64,000 nucleotides of DNA from Cricetomys ansorgei (lineage: Eukaryota > Chordata > Mammalia > Rodentia > Nesomyidae): NCBI GenBank assembly GCA_026225945.1, contig JAMJFZ010001133.1, positions 6,530,501-6,594,500 of the forward strand, written 5' to 3'. The position numbers were made by a program, and so were the translations under genes. A model generated the notes under the pieces. That model was given only the letters and a program-made list of their open reading frames with translations, searched no databases and was not told the DNA's origin. This document shows, piece by piece, positions 49,563 to 62,099 of the stretch (its first letter is position 1; every line of letters begins with the position of its first letter).

Positions 49563-49613
49563 CAGTTTCATATAATGATATGACTATAAGCCTATGGCAG
49601 TCAAGGAGTAGAA

Positions 49614-49969
49614 TGTGATAGTTTGAATGAAAATTGTCCCCATTTGCTCATAGGGAGTGGCACTATATAGGAGTGCATCCTTGGAGTAGGTGTGGCCTTG
49701 GAGAAAGTATGTCACTAGGGGAACACTTTGAGGTTTTAGATGCTCAATCCAGGCCATTGTCACTCTCTCTTCCTGTTGCCTTTGAAAACAGATGTTGAAC
49801 TTTGAGATCTTCTGCAGCACCATATCTGACTCTGTCTCCATGCTTTGTGCAATTATGACAATAGACTAAACATTTGAACAGTAAGATAGCTCCAATGAAA
49901 TGGTTTCCTTTGTAAGAGTTGCTGTGGTTATAGTGTCTCTTCAAAGCAATAGCAACCCTAATTAAGACA
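49614..49969 (+). mobile_element. LTR-like rodent medium-reiterated repeat (TG...CA)
   Basis: Starts TGTGATAGTTTGAATG and ends CCTAATTAAGACA. In between are GGGAGTGGCACTATATAGGA, GTAGGTGTGGCCTTGGAG, TGAACTTTGAGATCTTCTGC and GGTTTCCTTTGTAAGAGTTG. The sequence is a familiar rodent repeat. Its TG...CA termini suggest a solo LTR, but I am not certain of the RepeatMasker name (RMER- or URR-type names were considered). It shares its last ~35 bases with the element at 57933-58335. The 85-codon antisense frame is not a gene. Confidence 0.7.
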
Positions 49970-50880
49970 GTAGTTGGTACACATGAAGAATTAAATGTAC
50001 ATGCTAAAAGTTAATTTCTTAGTGTTATAAACAGCTTCAATTAGAAAACTCTTGTTAATGATTTAGTTAACCTTAGATAAAACATGGACTGGCTTATTAT
50101 ATAACCAGATGTGTATTCAAATGTATAAATCTAAGTGATACAAAATAGAAAATGTGTGTAACCATTACATATTTCTTGGTAGTTTAAATTAAATCGTTGC
50201 TTTTGAAAACTATTATCATTTTTACATTTTTCTTTTTTGTTAAATTAACAATACAACAGAAAAATCATTGTTTTCAAGTATCATTGCCTATTTAAAGGAA
50301 TGATCATTTATCGGTTAAAGTCATCTTTGTACTTCCTTTTCCTTGACAATTCCAGTTGTTTTCTCTGTCTACTCTGCAGATATCCAAGTAATTTTATTCC
50401 CTGGGTCTCTTAATATGTCTCCTACATTCCTGCTACTTCTTTTCTATTCTCAATAATCATTTAAAATCAAAATTTCATGAGGAAGTGATGTGCATTGTCA
50501 CTTGAAAACTATATTTTATTCCTTCTTCCTTAAGTGAAAATCCCTCAGGACCGTATCTTTAATAAGTGTATGAATGATTAAAAAAAAGTTTACATTGCAG
50601 TATCTGCTTACCACAGCATTCTTGCCTCTGACATCTACTGTTTTTCCCTTGAGTTCACTACACTTTTGATTTCCTCCAGCCTCAGAGTTTATAATATGGT
50701 CTGATAAATTTGGTTCTTTTTGCTACACAGTGCTCCTGCAATGAACAGTCATTCAATCCTACAAGACACATTTACATGTATACATGTACATAACCATGGA
50801 TTTTCTTCTAATTGTTCCACAATTATCTGTTAATTTTCCTTCTCTTCACATCTACTTCTTTCAGAGCTAATCATAGTCTA
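49970..50880. other. Unique AT-rich DNA
   Basis: Nothing recognised. Confidence 0.45.
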
Positions 50881-51890
50881 CACGTCTGTATGTGATGTTG
50901 TATCTCAAAACAAAAGAATGTCTATAGTTTAATGAAAATTGAGAAGGTGATTTATGATGTGAGAAAATGCAGCCTGAATCTAGAAACAGGTTCATGTTGT
51001 CCAGGGAAGGATCTGTTAAGACAACAATATTGTTACAGCCAAGGCTGTAAACATGAGAGATCAAAGCTGACCTGTAGAGAAGTAGCCCTGTGTGAAAGCT
51101 AAGGTATATATTCCAGTGGCTACATTCACAAGCCTGTGTAGTCTGGATGGAATGTAGACACACCTTTCATCCACTATATAGAAATAGGTGGTAGAAAACA
51201 CCTTTAATCCCACTATTTGTATGTAAGTGGTAGTCCACACATTTAATCCCCAGAAAAAATAGTGGAAGCAGACACAAGAAGCAGAACTCAGAAAGAAGCA
51301 GTGTCACACAAGAAGAAACTTTTGAGATGAGTCACAGTGAATGGCAGAAAGTGACTAACTAGGAAGAATTAGCAGAGTAAGGACACACCCAATTCTCAAG
51401 AGAAAATGCAGGCTCACAGCTCAGTTGAAGGAGAGTTACATAAGAGAGTCAGTTGAAGAGTGAGTTGAGAAGCAGGGTGGAGATTCAGTTGAGGATCAGA
51501 GCAGAGTTAGTTGAATCAGTCAGTTATAGAAGCAGGATGGAGTAGTGAGTGCTCAGTGGGAGACACAGAGACACTGCTGTTCCAGGCAGAAGCAGCCCAG
51601 AATAGAGAGCATGTTAAACCACAACATTCAGAGGAGCTAGTCAGACTAGCTCAGTCAGCAGTAGGTCTTGGATGCTGAGGCTGAAGCCTTCAAAGTCTGG
51701 GCTGTGAGTTCTAGTTTATAGGAAGGCTGAAGTCGTCCAGTTCAAGAATTAAAACTAAATTTAATTTAGTTTAAATTAAATTTAAATTTAAATATTCTAG
51801 TGCTCCAGGGTTCTGGTCCAGAACCCGTGATTTAATTAGACAAAAGATTAAAGTGTCCTCTGCCCTGAATCAACATCTACATCTAATGAA
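50880..51890 (+). mobile_element. Dispersed rodent repeat, copy B (inverted partner of 10240-11110)
   Basis: A/G-rich on + with repeated GAGTCAGTTGAAG / GAGCAGAGTTAGTTG words. Its reverse complement matches copy A in order, from TCTAATTA at the right end to CACAGGGCTA at 51080-51100. It reaches further left than copy A's recognisable part. It carries an AT-only palindromic insert (51747-51795) where copy A has ordinary sequence. No coding frame. Possibly an LTR or internal retroviral segment; family unknown. Confidence 0.7.
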
Positions 51891-53600
51891 TGTATGTCAA
51901 CATCCACTTCTACAACTACACTGATCCCTTAGGAACAATACCCAGGAACTCAATCAACAATATAGAAATGGGATAATTACATAGCATTACATCAAATAAT
52001 CTTTCTAATATGTCCACTCAGTAGGAGAAAAGACATAATATAATTTATTTAATGCTGATGATAAGATGACATGGCTTCAGTTTCTTTTATAGAGACCCTA
52101 AGTTCTACAAACACCTTTCTACTGGACACTACTGTTTAATGGTGACTCACAAATATATCACCTTCTAGAGTATTTACCTCAGCTCCAGCTGATATACTTT
52201 CATGAACTACAACATGCCACTCTTCTGTCTTAAAATATTAAAACTCTGACTATATGCTGCTTAAATCCCTTCCTATGTAAGTAATCTGAAGTGAGAAGAC
52301 CTTTGCTTAGCTGGTTTTAATTCTTCTCTGACTGTTCTTTCCATCTTGCATAATTTAACATATAAATTATTTTTTAAAAGAATCTTCATTTCAGTTACAG
52401 CTTCTAGGCTCTTAACCAAGGTCCTTTGCATAATAAATTGTGACAATGGATTCTCACACACATAAAAGTCCTATTATTGTTATAGGTCCCATTGTTCATA
52501 AGAAGTTGGCGCTATTATATTAAAGCACAATGAGGTAAATCATGATTTATGGAGGACACACCTGCTAGCTTCAAATAGTTTCATAAGATGTATTATCTCC
52601 CTTAGACTAGAGGCAATGTTTAGTGACATTCTTTAATTCATGTAATGGGAACTTAGAGTGGGAAGTGGTGACTCCCAGCATCCCTATTCCAATTAATATA
52701 TTGATCAGAGAATGATTCTCTTCTCTCTTACTTGTAGTATTTTCTGGGTTAAGAATTCCAAAGAAAGGCATAACTAAAGGCTTTTGGTATGGGACAAATG
52801 GGAAAAGAACACTGGTTTCTGTCTCTTTCATGTGAAACTAAACCAAAAAAAGAAGAAAGTGACAATTAGTTTCTGATTAGTGTGATTTGTTTTTATTAAC
52901 TGAATGAGGCATTATACACTTAACAACAAAGAAAGACAATCAAGGCATGTTTAGTGCAGCTATACTCTCTACTAATTATATATAAATATTATGTATATAT
53001 ATTATATACTATATGTGTGTGTAGAACATACGAAAAAGTCTATAATATAATATAGTCTATAATATGTACATATATGAAAGAGCTAGTATATTCTCTATAT
53101 ACTGAAAATGAATGTGATAAAGTCATGTTGCATTTAAGATTAAAATGTTTACACAGAATTCTAATATAACTAATGGTATATATTATAGTTGCTAACCTTT
53201 ATCTAGTAACAGATTAAAATGTTTTAAATAATTTTTATAAGTAACACCAAGATGTGACTTGATGCAACTTTCTTTACTCATAACCATCCCCTAGTCTCAT
53301 TACTACAGAAATTTACCATAACTGAAATTCTCCTAATCACTTTTTAAGTGTCCACATATCAGCGAGGACCTCAGGAGTTTTTTGAAAAGAGTACTTGGTG
53401 AAGATTTAGAAATTTTACAGGGGTAAATGACCTTCACTTTTCACTTAGCAACAGATAGAGGTAAATATGGTGAGAAGATAAAAAGACAGAGAGTTTAACT
53501 GTTTAACAATACCTAAATTTTTTCTGTGCTAAATTTTTAGAAGCCAATATTCATACTCTCAAGTCCTGAAGTATCATACAAGAAAGAGATCCAAGTATCC
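51890..53600. other. Unique AT-rich DNA
   Basis: A TA-rich run at 52975-53080 and no recognised element. Confidence 0.45.
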
Positions 53601-53608
53601 CCTCAATG

Positions 53609-53832
53609 TCTCTTTCTCTCTCTGTCTCTTTGTCTCTCTCTCTCCATATATATATATTTATATATATTCACATATATATTTATACACACACACATATATA
53701 TACTTCATACAAGTAATATAAGCACATAAAAAGTATACATACATAATATATATAAAATATATTTATATATTTATGTATACATTATTTATTTATATATAAT
53801 ATATATATAAATGTTATATATATATGCATACT
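53609..53832. repeat. CT then TA/TATT/CACA compound microsatellite
   Basis: A CT run (53609-53644), then imperfect TA, TTTATA and CACA runs. Low complexity throughout. Confidence 0.88.
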
Positions 53833-56800
53833 TTTTGCATGCTTATTTTACTTATATGAAGTATTGTGTTTTATTATAATATTTGCATTTCTTTACAAAA
53901 TATTCCGTGATTAATATTACTCTTACATTACCAAATTCTAATCAATTTCCTGTTCTTCTCTTTGCACATTATTACATAATTATTTTTATCATATATATAC
54001 ATTTGCATATCAATGATGTATACATATACATGTCATATATATCAATGGCATATATATTATGGCATTGTGTTCGACAAATGAAGTAAAAATTAAAATGGAG
54101 TGATAAAAGGCAGAAAGTATAAGGCCTCACAATTTAAGTATATGCATACTAATAGCTGAATTTATACAATTATACATAACATCTTAATGTTCAATATGTC
54201 TTAATTTTTCGGTTTTTCACTTGACATATTATATTCCATACATTTTTATTTTAATAGAAAATTTTGGATTATATTTTATTGTAGTATGTATAATCATCAT
54301 AAATTTGTAAACTTATAGAACTTATAAATTTGTCTTACACAGAAAAGAATAGGCATATCAGCTGAATTTTCCTGCCATGTATTATTTCATTACAGTGCAT
54401 TATTCTATTAATATTTCATTCATACTTGAAATTAACTGTAATAGAAATTAGCATACAATTTCTTATTTCCTGGTAGTAAAGGGATACATCAAAACATTTA
54501 CTGAACTTTCCTGGTCATAAGATTTAATTTCACTAAATGCTAAATTATCTAAAGAGCCCATTCTCATTTCAGTTACTGGAAGAAAATGAGAACAAAACTT
54601 AAGATACAATTTTAGAAATACTGTGAATTATGTCTAATAGTCTTATACTTAAAATTAACAGTCTAGATTTAAAAATATTTTTAACATGACTAAATTCTTG
54701 GGACAGATGGAGTCCCCTACAAGATGTTTGTACTTCCTAAAATAAACTATGTATTTGCATCATCCAGTTTCAACAAAGTTTACATTTATAAAATATTTTT
54801 ATGTTATATTTATGTAATTATTTCTAGTAAAAGATTTCTTTAAGTTAACAATTTAATCAATTTTCATTTAGAATGTACCTGGGAAATTTCTGATATTTGA
54901 ATAACTGTGTAACGAACATAATGTTTAAGCGTTTTAAAATAGCACTGAAATAGATACTGTAAGCTTCCGTCATGAATCTCTTAGATATTAAATATAAAAA
55001 TAAAGACTCATTTCTTGATTAAATGGATAGTCTTGAGAGGATATGAAAATAATAGGAACTATAGCATTTGAACTATTCATGTTTTTAAGCGCATGGATAT
55101 ATGGAGGAATGGAATGAAACCTTAGAGTAATACATTACCCTTGAAGTGTTGCTATCTCAAAAACTGTCAGTTTTAAAATCTGTAAATCAAATGATAAAAG
55201 AATATGGATAACAATTACTCTTCAAATAAACAGTCTCTTCCTGTTATTATTTCTCCTGGATTGAAATTAATTATTTTATCTTTTATAAAATTCTAAATTC
55301 AACCTGAAATTATGGGCAATAGAAAAAGTTCAATATTATTGCTCTCTTTAAAGAGGAACAATAATGAAAATCCTTATTATAGTACTTTCAGTTCCCATAC
55401 ACACATATGCGTGTGCACACATAGCACTCATACCTACTCACACTTCCCGTGACTGTATACTACTATAGTGTCCAATAAAATAGTAAGTCCAAGCTATGTC
55501 TAAATTAGAAAATAATAAAGATACTGAAATTAAAATCACAATTAATCGTATTGCCACTAGTGATAGAGTGAATGGTCATTATTAAGTGAAAAATCATGAA
55601 TCATGATGGAGATTCAAGTAGACAATCCATGAGTGAATGTGTGTAGGCTGAACTTCAAAACATTTAGATAATGTTATAACTAAAATATAAGATAAACTAA
55701 GTATAAGATAGCTTATAGACAATGTCATGCTTCAAATCTGGGAGGAAATAAAATTATTAGATTAGTAAAATAAGAGAGACGAGAACATGGAAGTTTTCAG
55801 CATGCACTTCACTTAACAAAGATTACTCCAAGTCTAGAAAGATCTCATGACTAGACAGGGAAGAAGCACCAATGGCCTTGGAGCCTCACCAATCATTCCA
55901 TTTCATCTTGCTTAGAATATTCTTCTCTCCACATAAAATATATCTTTTATGTCATAGGAATAAATTAATATCATTTCCTAGATTTTAGTCCTAGTGTTTG
56001 AACCGAGTTTTGCTGGAAACAATATGAATATATTCTAATTTGGACTTTTAGGCAAGGTGTCTGCTTTATATCTTATTATTACCCAGGCATATCTAAAATA
56101 GAAGATTGATATTTGAGAAAACTGAAGAAATATTAAAATTAAATACAGCTATTGAATACTTTGAGAAAAATAAACTTTACTGGAAAGAACAAGAATACAA
56201 GGAAAGTGAAGTTTCAGATCAAGATTTTCCCTGAAAATGAAACCCAAAAAATTAAGTGACATACTTATATCATACAAGAAGCATTTTGTGTCAAAGCAAT
56301 AAAATGAATCAGGGTACAATAATAATATTTGAAAATGTTACTCTGGAGTAAATATTTTCTTTATAATTTAATAGCGTATGTGATTGGAATGGATATGCAG
56401 AATTTACTGTTGACTTTACAATCAATAGAAAAAATGAACACTTCTTTATGCTAGTCAAACAACTGAACATTTAAAATGACCAAAACTAAAAAAAATGAGT
56501 GCAAAGACAATTTATTGATGTGTATGGTAGAAAATTGATTACTATACTGGACTATGAAGGACAGGGGGATCTGAAATAGTGAAGAGAGAAAACTGGGTAT
56601 GGAAGGGTTAGTTCCATGGTGCTCATTCCTCACCATTTAAAAAAGAAGAAAACAGATATTGACTCTACCTAGAGAGTGTACTCAGCTATAGGCAAGAGAT
56701 ACCAAGATAAATAATAAATAGTTCTTACTCAGGAACCAGAGAAAGAATCTGATTGCAGTTCAGTGAACTAAGTGCTTTGAAAGAAATATTCCACTGCAGT

Positions 56801-57932
56801 GTAGAAAGATGTACCTACATTAAAGCCAGTGATTCATGGCAATCAAGCTCACACCGTGCTGCAGTTTGAATTATAAATGTTTCTACGCCAGTTCGAAAGG
56901 AAAGCGAGATAAACCCTACATATAAAGCGGTGTTCAGAAATAGATTTCTGGGTTACATGAAAAATATCTTTGTTTCTCAAAAGCAATAATCCACCAAAAG
57001 GTTGTGAGTGTTAAATTTTAAAATGGCAGCTCACATGTCGTTTATGAGGTCAAGTCTTTGGAATCATAGTTCTGGATTTGAAAGATTTTAGGAGTTACAT
57101 GCTTTTACCTTGGTCTTCAAATAACAGGTATTTAACATGTATTTTGAACTCTTTTCCGGCAGAAAAAGTACAAATGAGAGCTCATGCTTTGATAAGTGAC
57201 TTTATCTACTACAATACTAATGCTGAAGGCTATATGTAAAATAAAACATGTTAAATCAAGTCTGGAATTCAGTAGTCTGTTAACGAGTCATTACCTTGAT
57301 ACCCAATAAAATTATCATGTTACAACCCAAGGCAGCTGAAGATAGAACTACCAAAACAAAATGAATTTCAATTGCATAATTTTAGTGAATCATTGAGTGT
57401 GCCTGGATCCACTTTGAGTATTAACAAGACTAGGGTAAATAGCCCATGTCTCTGGCCTTGCAAATGATAAGAAATAAAATAAAGTAAATTAAAATACAAT
57501 GAAATAAAATATCTCTTAACTCTTATTATGAAAGAAATCAAGGGTTTACCAACATGATTCACATTAAAGGATACAAAATAAATCTGGGAGTATTTTTGGC
57601 AAATTATGTAATTGTATTCAATGTTCAGGAAAAACAAACTTGAAATGAAAAACTTTCTACAAAATAATATCTGGACACTCTTTTACAGTATCTCAGTAAT
57701 TAAAAAGTAATTTGGAACAACTAGATATTTGATTTGATGTAATTATAGAGTTATTGAAAAGTGCAAAAGTGTTCACTTTCAGAAATGATGAAATTGTATC
57801 TAAATGGAAAATAAAGACAAACAGAAATTAATCAGGGGAAGGAAAAGAAAAAAAGGATCAATGAAATTTGTTTGAAAAGTACATATGAATAAATAATGGA
57901 GAACAATGAGAAATATACTCAATTTACTTTAC
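53833..57932. other. Unique AT-rich DNA, about 4 kb
   Basis: No SINE, L1 or LTR signature that I can support, which is unusual for this repeat-dense window. A small CpG-containing stretch lies at 56850-56930 (see findings). Frames are at most about 90 codons and have no domain. Confidence 0.45.
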
Positions 57933-58335
57933 TGTGCTGCACTAACCAGTTTTATATCAACTTAACACAAGCTAATCATCTGAGAGGAAGGATCACAGCT
58001 GGAAAAAATGCATCCTGAAGATCAGGTTGTGGGCAAGCCTGTAAGAAATTTTCTTAATTAATGACTGATGAGGAAGGGACCAGCCCATTGTGAGTGGTGC
58101 CACACTTGGGCTGGGTTCTATAAGAAAGTAGGCTGAGAAAACCATTGACACAAAGCCAGTAAGCAGCACCCCTTCATGGCTTCTGCATCAACTTTTACCT
58201 CCAAATTTGACTTTCTGTACCAATTTCCTTCAATGATTGACTATGACATGGAAGTGTAAGACAAATAAATTCTCCTTTTCAACTTGCTTTTGGTCATGTA
58301 TTTTCAACAGTGCAATAGTAACCATGACTAAGACA
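57933..58335 (+). mobile_element. LTR-like rodent repeat (TG...CA) with TATA and poly(A) signal
   Basis: Starts TGTGCTGCACTAACCAG and TTTTATATCAACTTAACACAA, ends ACCATGACTAAGACA. It has TATAAG at 58119-58124 and AATAAA at 58264-58269, spaced as in an LTR promoter and polyadenylation unit. Other words: GGGCAAGCCTGTAAGAAATT, CCAGCCCATTGTGAGTGGTG and CAGTAAGCAGCACCCCTTCA. It is a common rodent repeat. A solo LTR is the likely structure. The formal family name is uncertain. Confidence 0.72.
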
Positions 58336-58705
58336 TGTACAATTTCAAAAGTAAGAATCCAAAATCTAACTTTTTTATACAATTAATAACCATGTAAAGA
58401 TACAATATATTTGATGCAAAACTTTAATAAGAGCAATAATGGATTGTAGTTTGCACACTAATATTCATCTGAGAAATCTAACCATTTTCTCCAAAGAACA
58501 ATGGACCTATTTTCAAGTTGTAATATCTTTGAAAATATTTCAGTATTTCCTTGTAGGTGTGTGTGTGACATTGTACTAGCTAGTCTATTGTAGTTAGACT
58601 TCAATTCCAGAAGCAATCAAATTGATTTAACAAGAAAATTATTGTGTAGAGTTGGTTGGATGTTGTTGTATAAGACATGACCTAATCCAAAGTCACTTTG
58701 TACAT

Positions 58706-58759
58706 GGATATATATATATGCATATATATATATGCATATATATATATATATATATATAT
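58706..58759. repeat. TA microsatellite with TATGCATA interruptions
   Basis: Alternating TA with two evenly spaced GC steps (ATATGCATAT), self-complementary throughout. Confidence 0.93.
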
Positions 58760-58944
58760 TGCACATGCTCACATTTCTCTGTGTGTATGTGGGATTCTGT
58801 GGTCAAAATTGGAAGTGTTTATCATTCTCCATATTCTTTTTAGTGTCAGAGTCTTATACTTGGCCTCATGTTCAATGATTGGCTAATGTGACTGGTTAGT
58901 TATTTCCAGAATGCTGTTAACTCAGTGCCCATCCAGCAATGTTT

Positions 58945-59062
58945 AAGTTACTGGGTCTTATGGTCACATCATACTGTATTCATAAGCACTGGGGACCTGA
59001 ACTCAGGTTCTTTTGCTTACACAGCAAGCACTTTATTTAGTAAGTATCTTAGATGCTCAAAC
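58945..59062 (-). mobile_element. B4/ID-like SINE fragment, antisense
   Basis: GGGGACCTGAACTCAGGTTC, TTGCTTACACAGCAAGCACT and TTATTTAGTAAGTATCTTAG match the antisense tRNA-like half of B4-class SINEs. The B1-like half is not seen. Confidence 0.55.
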
Positions 59063-59084
59063 TTTTTAAAAACTTACTATTTTC

Positions 59085-59770
59085 ATAAATAGATCAACAG
59101 TTAATTATTTATACAGTAGAAGTTCTAAAAATTTTGGAAACAACCCCAAATCTGCCAGCAGATAAGCACATAATACAAAAGGGTACACACACACAATGAG
59201 TTATTACTTAGCTATAAAGAATATCAGATCATGAAATTTGAAAATAAATTGATAGAACTGGAAAATCTTATACTGTTTGACATCAACTAGGTCATAAAAG
59301 ACAAATATGTGGAAACCTGGAAACTAGAAATTGGCCATTGGGAGTACTTAAGGAGGGGGAAACAGTACAATTGAGTTCAAGTGAAAATGTAATAAAGAAT
59401 GCTTTTCAAGATGGTTCAAGCAGGTAGTAGAGTGATGGTGTCTTGTGAATGATGGGCAGTAGTATGGCTAACCCAGGTGAAATGTATATAGAGAAAATAT
59501 ATGAGAAGCTATGATCTTGAAACCAAAGTAAAAGGTATGATTATATGAGATAGTAAAACACATGCAATATGAAGAAACAGGGAGAGCAGTACCTAGAAGT
59601 AAATGTAGAAACAGAGATAGGGTCAGGCTGTAGTTAAAAATAGGTATTAAAAAGTGGGTAAACCAACACTAAAGATGGAAAATGATGCCTTATGGTATAT
59701 GACAAGCTTGTAAACTACTTAAAAATATCATTAAAGTAAACAATTTGATGAGAGATAACCTGAATGGATA
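59085..59770 (+). mobile_element. L1 ORF2 C-terminal end and 3' flank, sense, broken
   Basis: GGAAACAACCCCAAATCTGCC, AATGAGTTATTACTTAGCTA, TAAAGAATATCAGATCATGA, AATTTGAAAATAAATTGATA and GAACTGGAAAATCTTATACT are the conserved end of mammalian L1 ORF2 (the 'ATGGAATATTACTCAGC ... GAACTAGAAAATATCAT' region). Frames are interrupted and no reverse transcriptase domain remains. Sequence after about 59460 is probably L1 3' UTR. Confidence 0.75.
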
Positions 59771-60235
59771 AACCATGCTGTTCCTAGAAGACATAGGTTA
59801 TTAATGCAACAAAAAGCCCAGTTCCACACATCGTTTACCTCTCAAATTATTGCTCAAGTGGGATTCCTCAGCACCCTAAACAATACAGGCTATTGTCACT
59901 GCTCTTTGTTTCCACCATAACTAGATGGCAGGACTCTATTGTTGAAGACACCAAACACTTTAGTTGAAAGACACAGATAAATCATTTTGGTAATGACCAG
60001 GGAATTCTTAACCTGTTCAATACTTTCCATAATTGTGGAATATACTATGAAGGTTACTGCAAAAGCATACATTAGTGATCTTCACCAATGTTTCATCATG
60101 CATTCTATAAGAGAGTCCTGGCAAGCAAGACTTACTCACTGTTTTAATAGGGACAAAACTGATTATGAGATTAACTAAATAATTTATTTCCAGGATTTGA
60201 GGACTGTTGATGGGGGTATCAATGAATGCCTGAAA
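59770..60235. other. Unique DNA
   Basis: Nothing recognised. Confidence 0.4.
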
Positions 60236-60345
60236 CTTTTTTTTGATAATATATTCTTCTCTCATATAATACATCCTGACACAGTTTCCCCTCCCTTTAC
60301 TCCCTTCATCTCCCTGCACTTTCCCTTTCTCCAAGATATAGTATC
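60235..60345 (-). mobile_element. L1 3' tail, antisense, very short
   Basis: A poly-T run, then AATATATTCTTCTCTCATAT, AATACATCCTGACACAGTTT and a C/T-rich run to CTTTCTCC. This is the antisense L1 tail as at 31035 and 13611, truncated after about 110 bases. Confidence 0.7.
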
Positions 60346-60850
60346 TTCTAGGTTTGAATGAAAATACTTTTAGGTATTCATTAGTTCTTTAAGAATACTG
60401 AGAGGCCAAATCTTAATCTCTGAATAGACCTATATCTAAAAATTGGTTTAGAAGGATTTGTGCTTTACTGATAACAGTCTTCAGAGTAATAGAATTGTAT
60501 ATCTAGAACAAGCCTACACTTGTGACCTTTTTATGTGAAGTTGTGATCCACGAAAATTTAAAGCCAAAAGCTTGGATTTCTCAAAATCCTGTATGTGACT
60601 TTATGTGATGCTTTATTTACTTGGCAAAATAAAAGGTCTGTAGTCCATGTGAACACCTTTAGCTCTGTGATGTGCTTGTCCTGAAACAGTCAAGTCATTA
60701 AAGTCGTATATATTTGCAAACTTGTAAAAAAATAACCCAGGAGTTGACTGTTCTTGGTGGGTTTCCCTTCAGTCAGTACCCTATGTCCTTTAAAACATTA
60801 TTTTTGTATTAGTATGCAATGTATTAGATATCATTCTAGCATTTTCTAAA
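60345..60850. other. Unique AT-rich DNA
   Basis: Nothing recognised. Confidence 0.4.
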
Positions 60851-61360
60851 TGAAGTGTGGTTCTGCAAATTAACCGTCCCCAGTTCTGCTTTATTATCTC
60901 TTCCTCCAATCTGTTTTCAGATTTCAAATCCCATGTATTCTTTTGCCTAACTGTGTTCTTTATCATCCATTTTATTTTATCTTTATTTTCTAATTTTTGG
61001 CCTTTATCTACATTCACACCTATATATAAATGTATACATTATAGGTTAGGATTCAGAAATGAAAGAGAATGTACAGATCTATCTTTCTTTTCTTAGGTCA
61101 CTTTGCTTAATCTCCTCAGCTCTGTGCTTTTGCCTGTACAGTTTCTAACTTGCTTTCCTTTCAGCTGAATAGAATTCCATTGTTTAGATGTGCCACACTT
61201 TCACATTTATAGAAGCACATCTTGTTTGCATAATGTATTCCATAGTATGAATAGAGCTGCAGAATTCTCAGGTATCCAAATATCTCCATGATCTGAAACG
61301 GAGTCCTCTCTTTCTATACATATATAATTAGCAGAGAGATGTAGTCAATTCCTTATGAAG
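60850..61360 (-). mobile_element. L1 ORF2 C-terminal end, antisense, broken
   Basis: TTTCAGCTGAATAGAATTCC, ATTGTTTAGATGTGCCACAC, TTTATAGAAGCACATCTTGT, CATAGTATGAATAGAGCTGC and AGGTATCCAAATATCTCCAT follow the antisense L1 ORF2 end region in order. It covers the same part of L1 as 59130-59400 but in the opposite direction. No frame is intact. The left border is approximate. Confidence 0.7.
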
Positions 61361-61628
61361 ATAGTAGGAACATTTAAGCTGATAAGTATGCTCATTTATT
61401 TGATTTGATCATTATGCATTGTATACATAATAGAGCTCCAAATTTCAAATGACCATCTGGAAAAACAAACAACCAGATAACTGTACATACATTCATTCAC
61501 ACTCTTCTTGCAACAATAGTGGAAGAGAAAGGGCCTAGTAAACCTTTAGGAAGCCAAGTAAAATAACAAAGAATCCAATCTGTAGTAACAGTGATAATTC
61601 AGCAACTGTTAAAAAAAATCACAAAAGT
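61360..61628. other. Unique AT-rich DNA
   Basis: Nothing recognised. Confidence 0.4.
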
Positions 61629-61835
61629 GGGGCTAGGGCGAAGACTTCGTTGTTAAGAACACTTGTTCACACATGATGGATGACAATAACCTTTTATTCC
61701 ACTTTCAGAGGATGCATTATTTTTTTGTGGTCACAACATGTACCAGGGACACACATGGCACACAGACAAACATGGGGGGGGAAACATCCATGGGAATAAA
61801 ATGTAAATAAATAAGTTTATTTTTAATAGATGGAA
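61629..61835 (+). mobile_element. B2/B3 SINE, sense
   Basis: GGGGCTAGGGCGAAGACTTCG and TTGTTAAGAACACTTGTTC are the head. CCACTTTCAGAGGATGCATT, TACCAGGGACACACATGGCA and CACAGACAAACATG form the B3-like body and tail, closing with AAATAAATAAG. Confidence 0.75.
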
Positions 61836-62099
61836 TCTTGTGGATAAACAAGGTAATAGAACAGAAAATATAAACATTTTAGAGTGAGGATATAAGAGAT
61901 CCCTTTTGAACTAAAAGGGAAGTCCAATCTCATAATGAAACAGAGTTCCAAATTAAAACAAAATTTTGTATATTGAAGAAATTTTATTGAATTTTAAAAT
62001 AACTTTTAAAAAAATCAATGGACAAGACAATAAATAAACAAATAAACAAACAAATGAAAGAAGCTCAAGAGAAAGAACAAGAATCAATGATGCACACTT

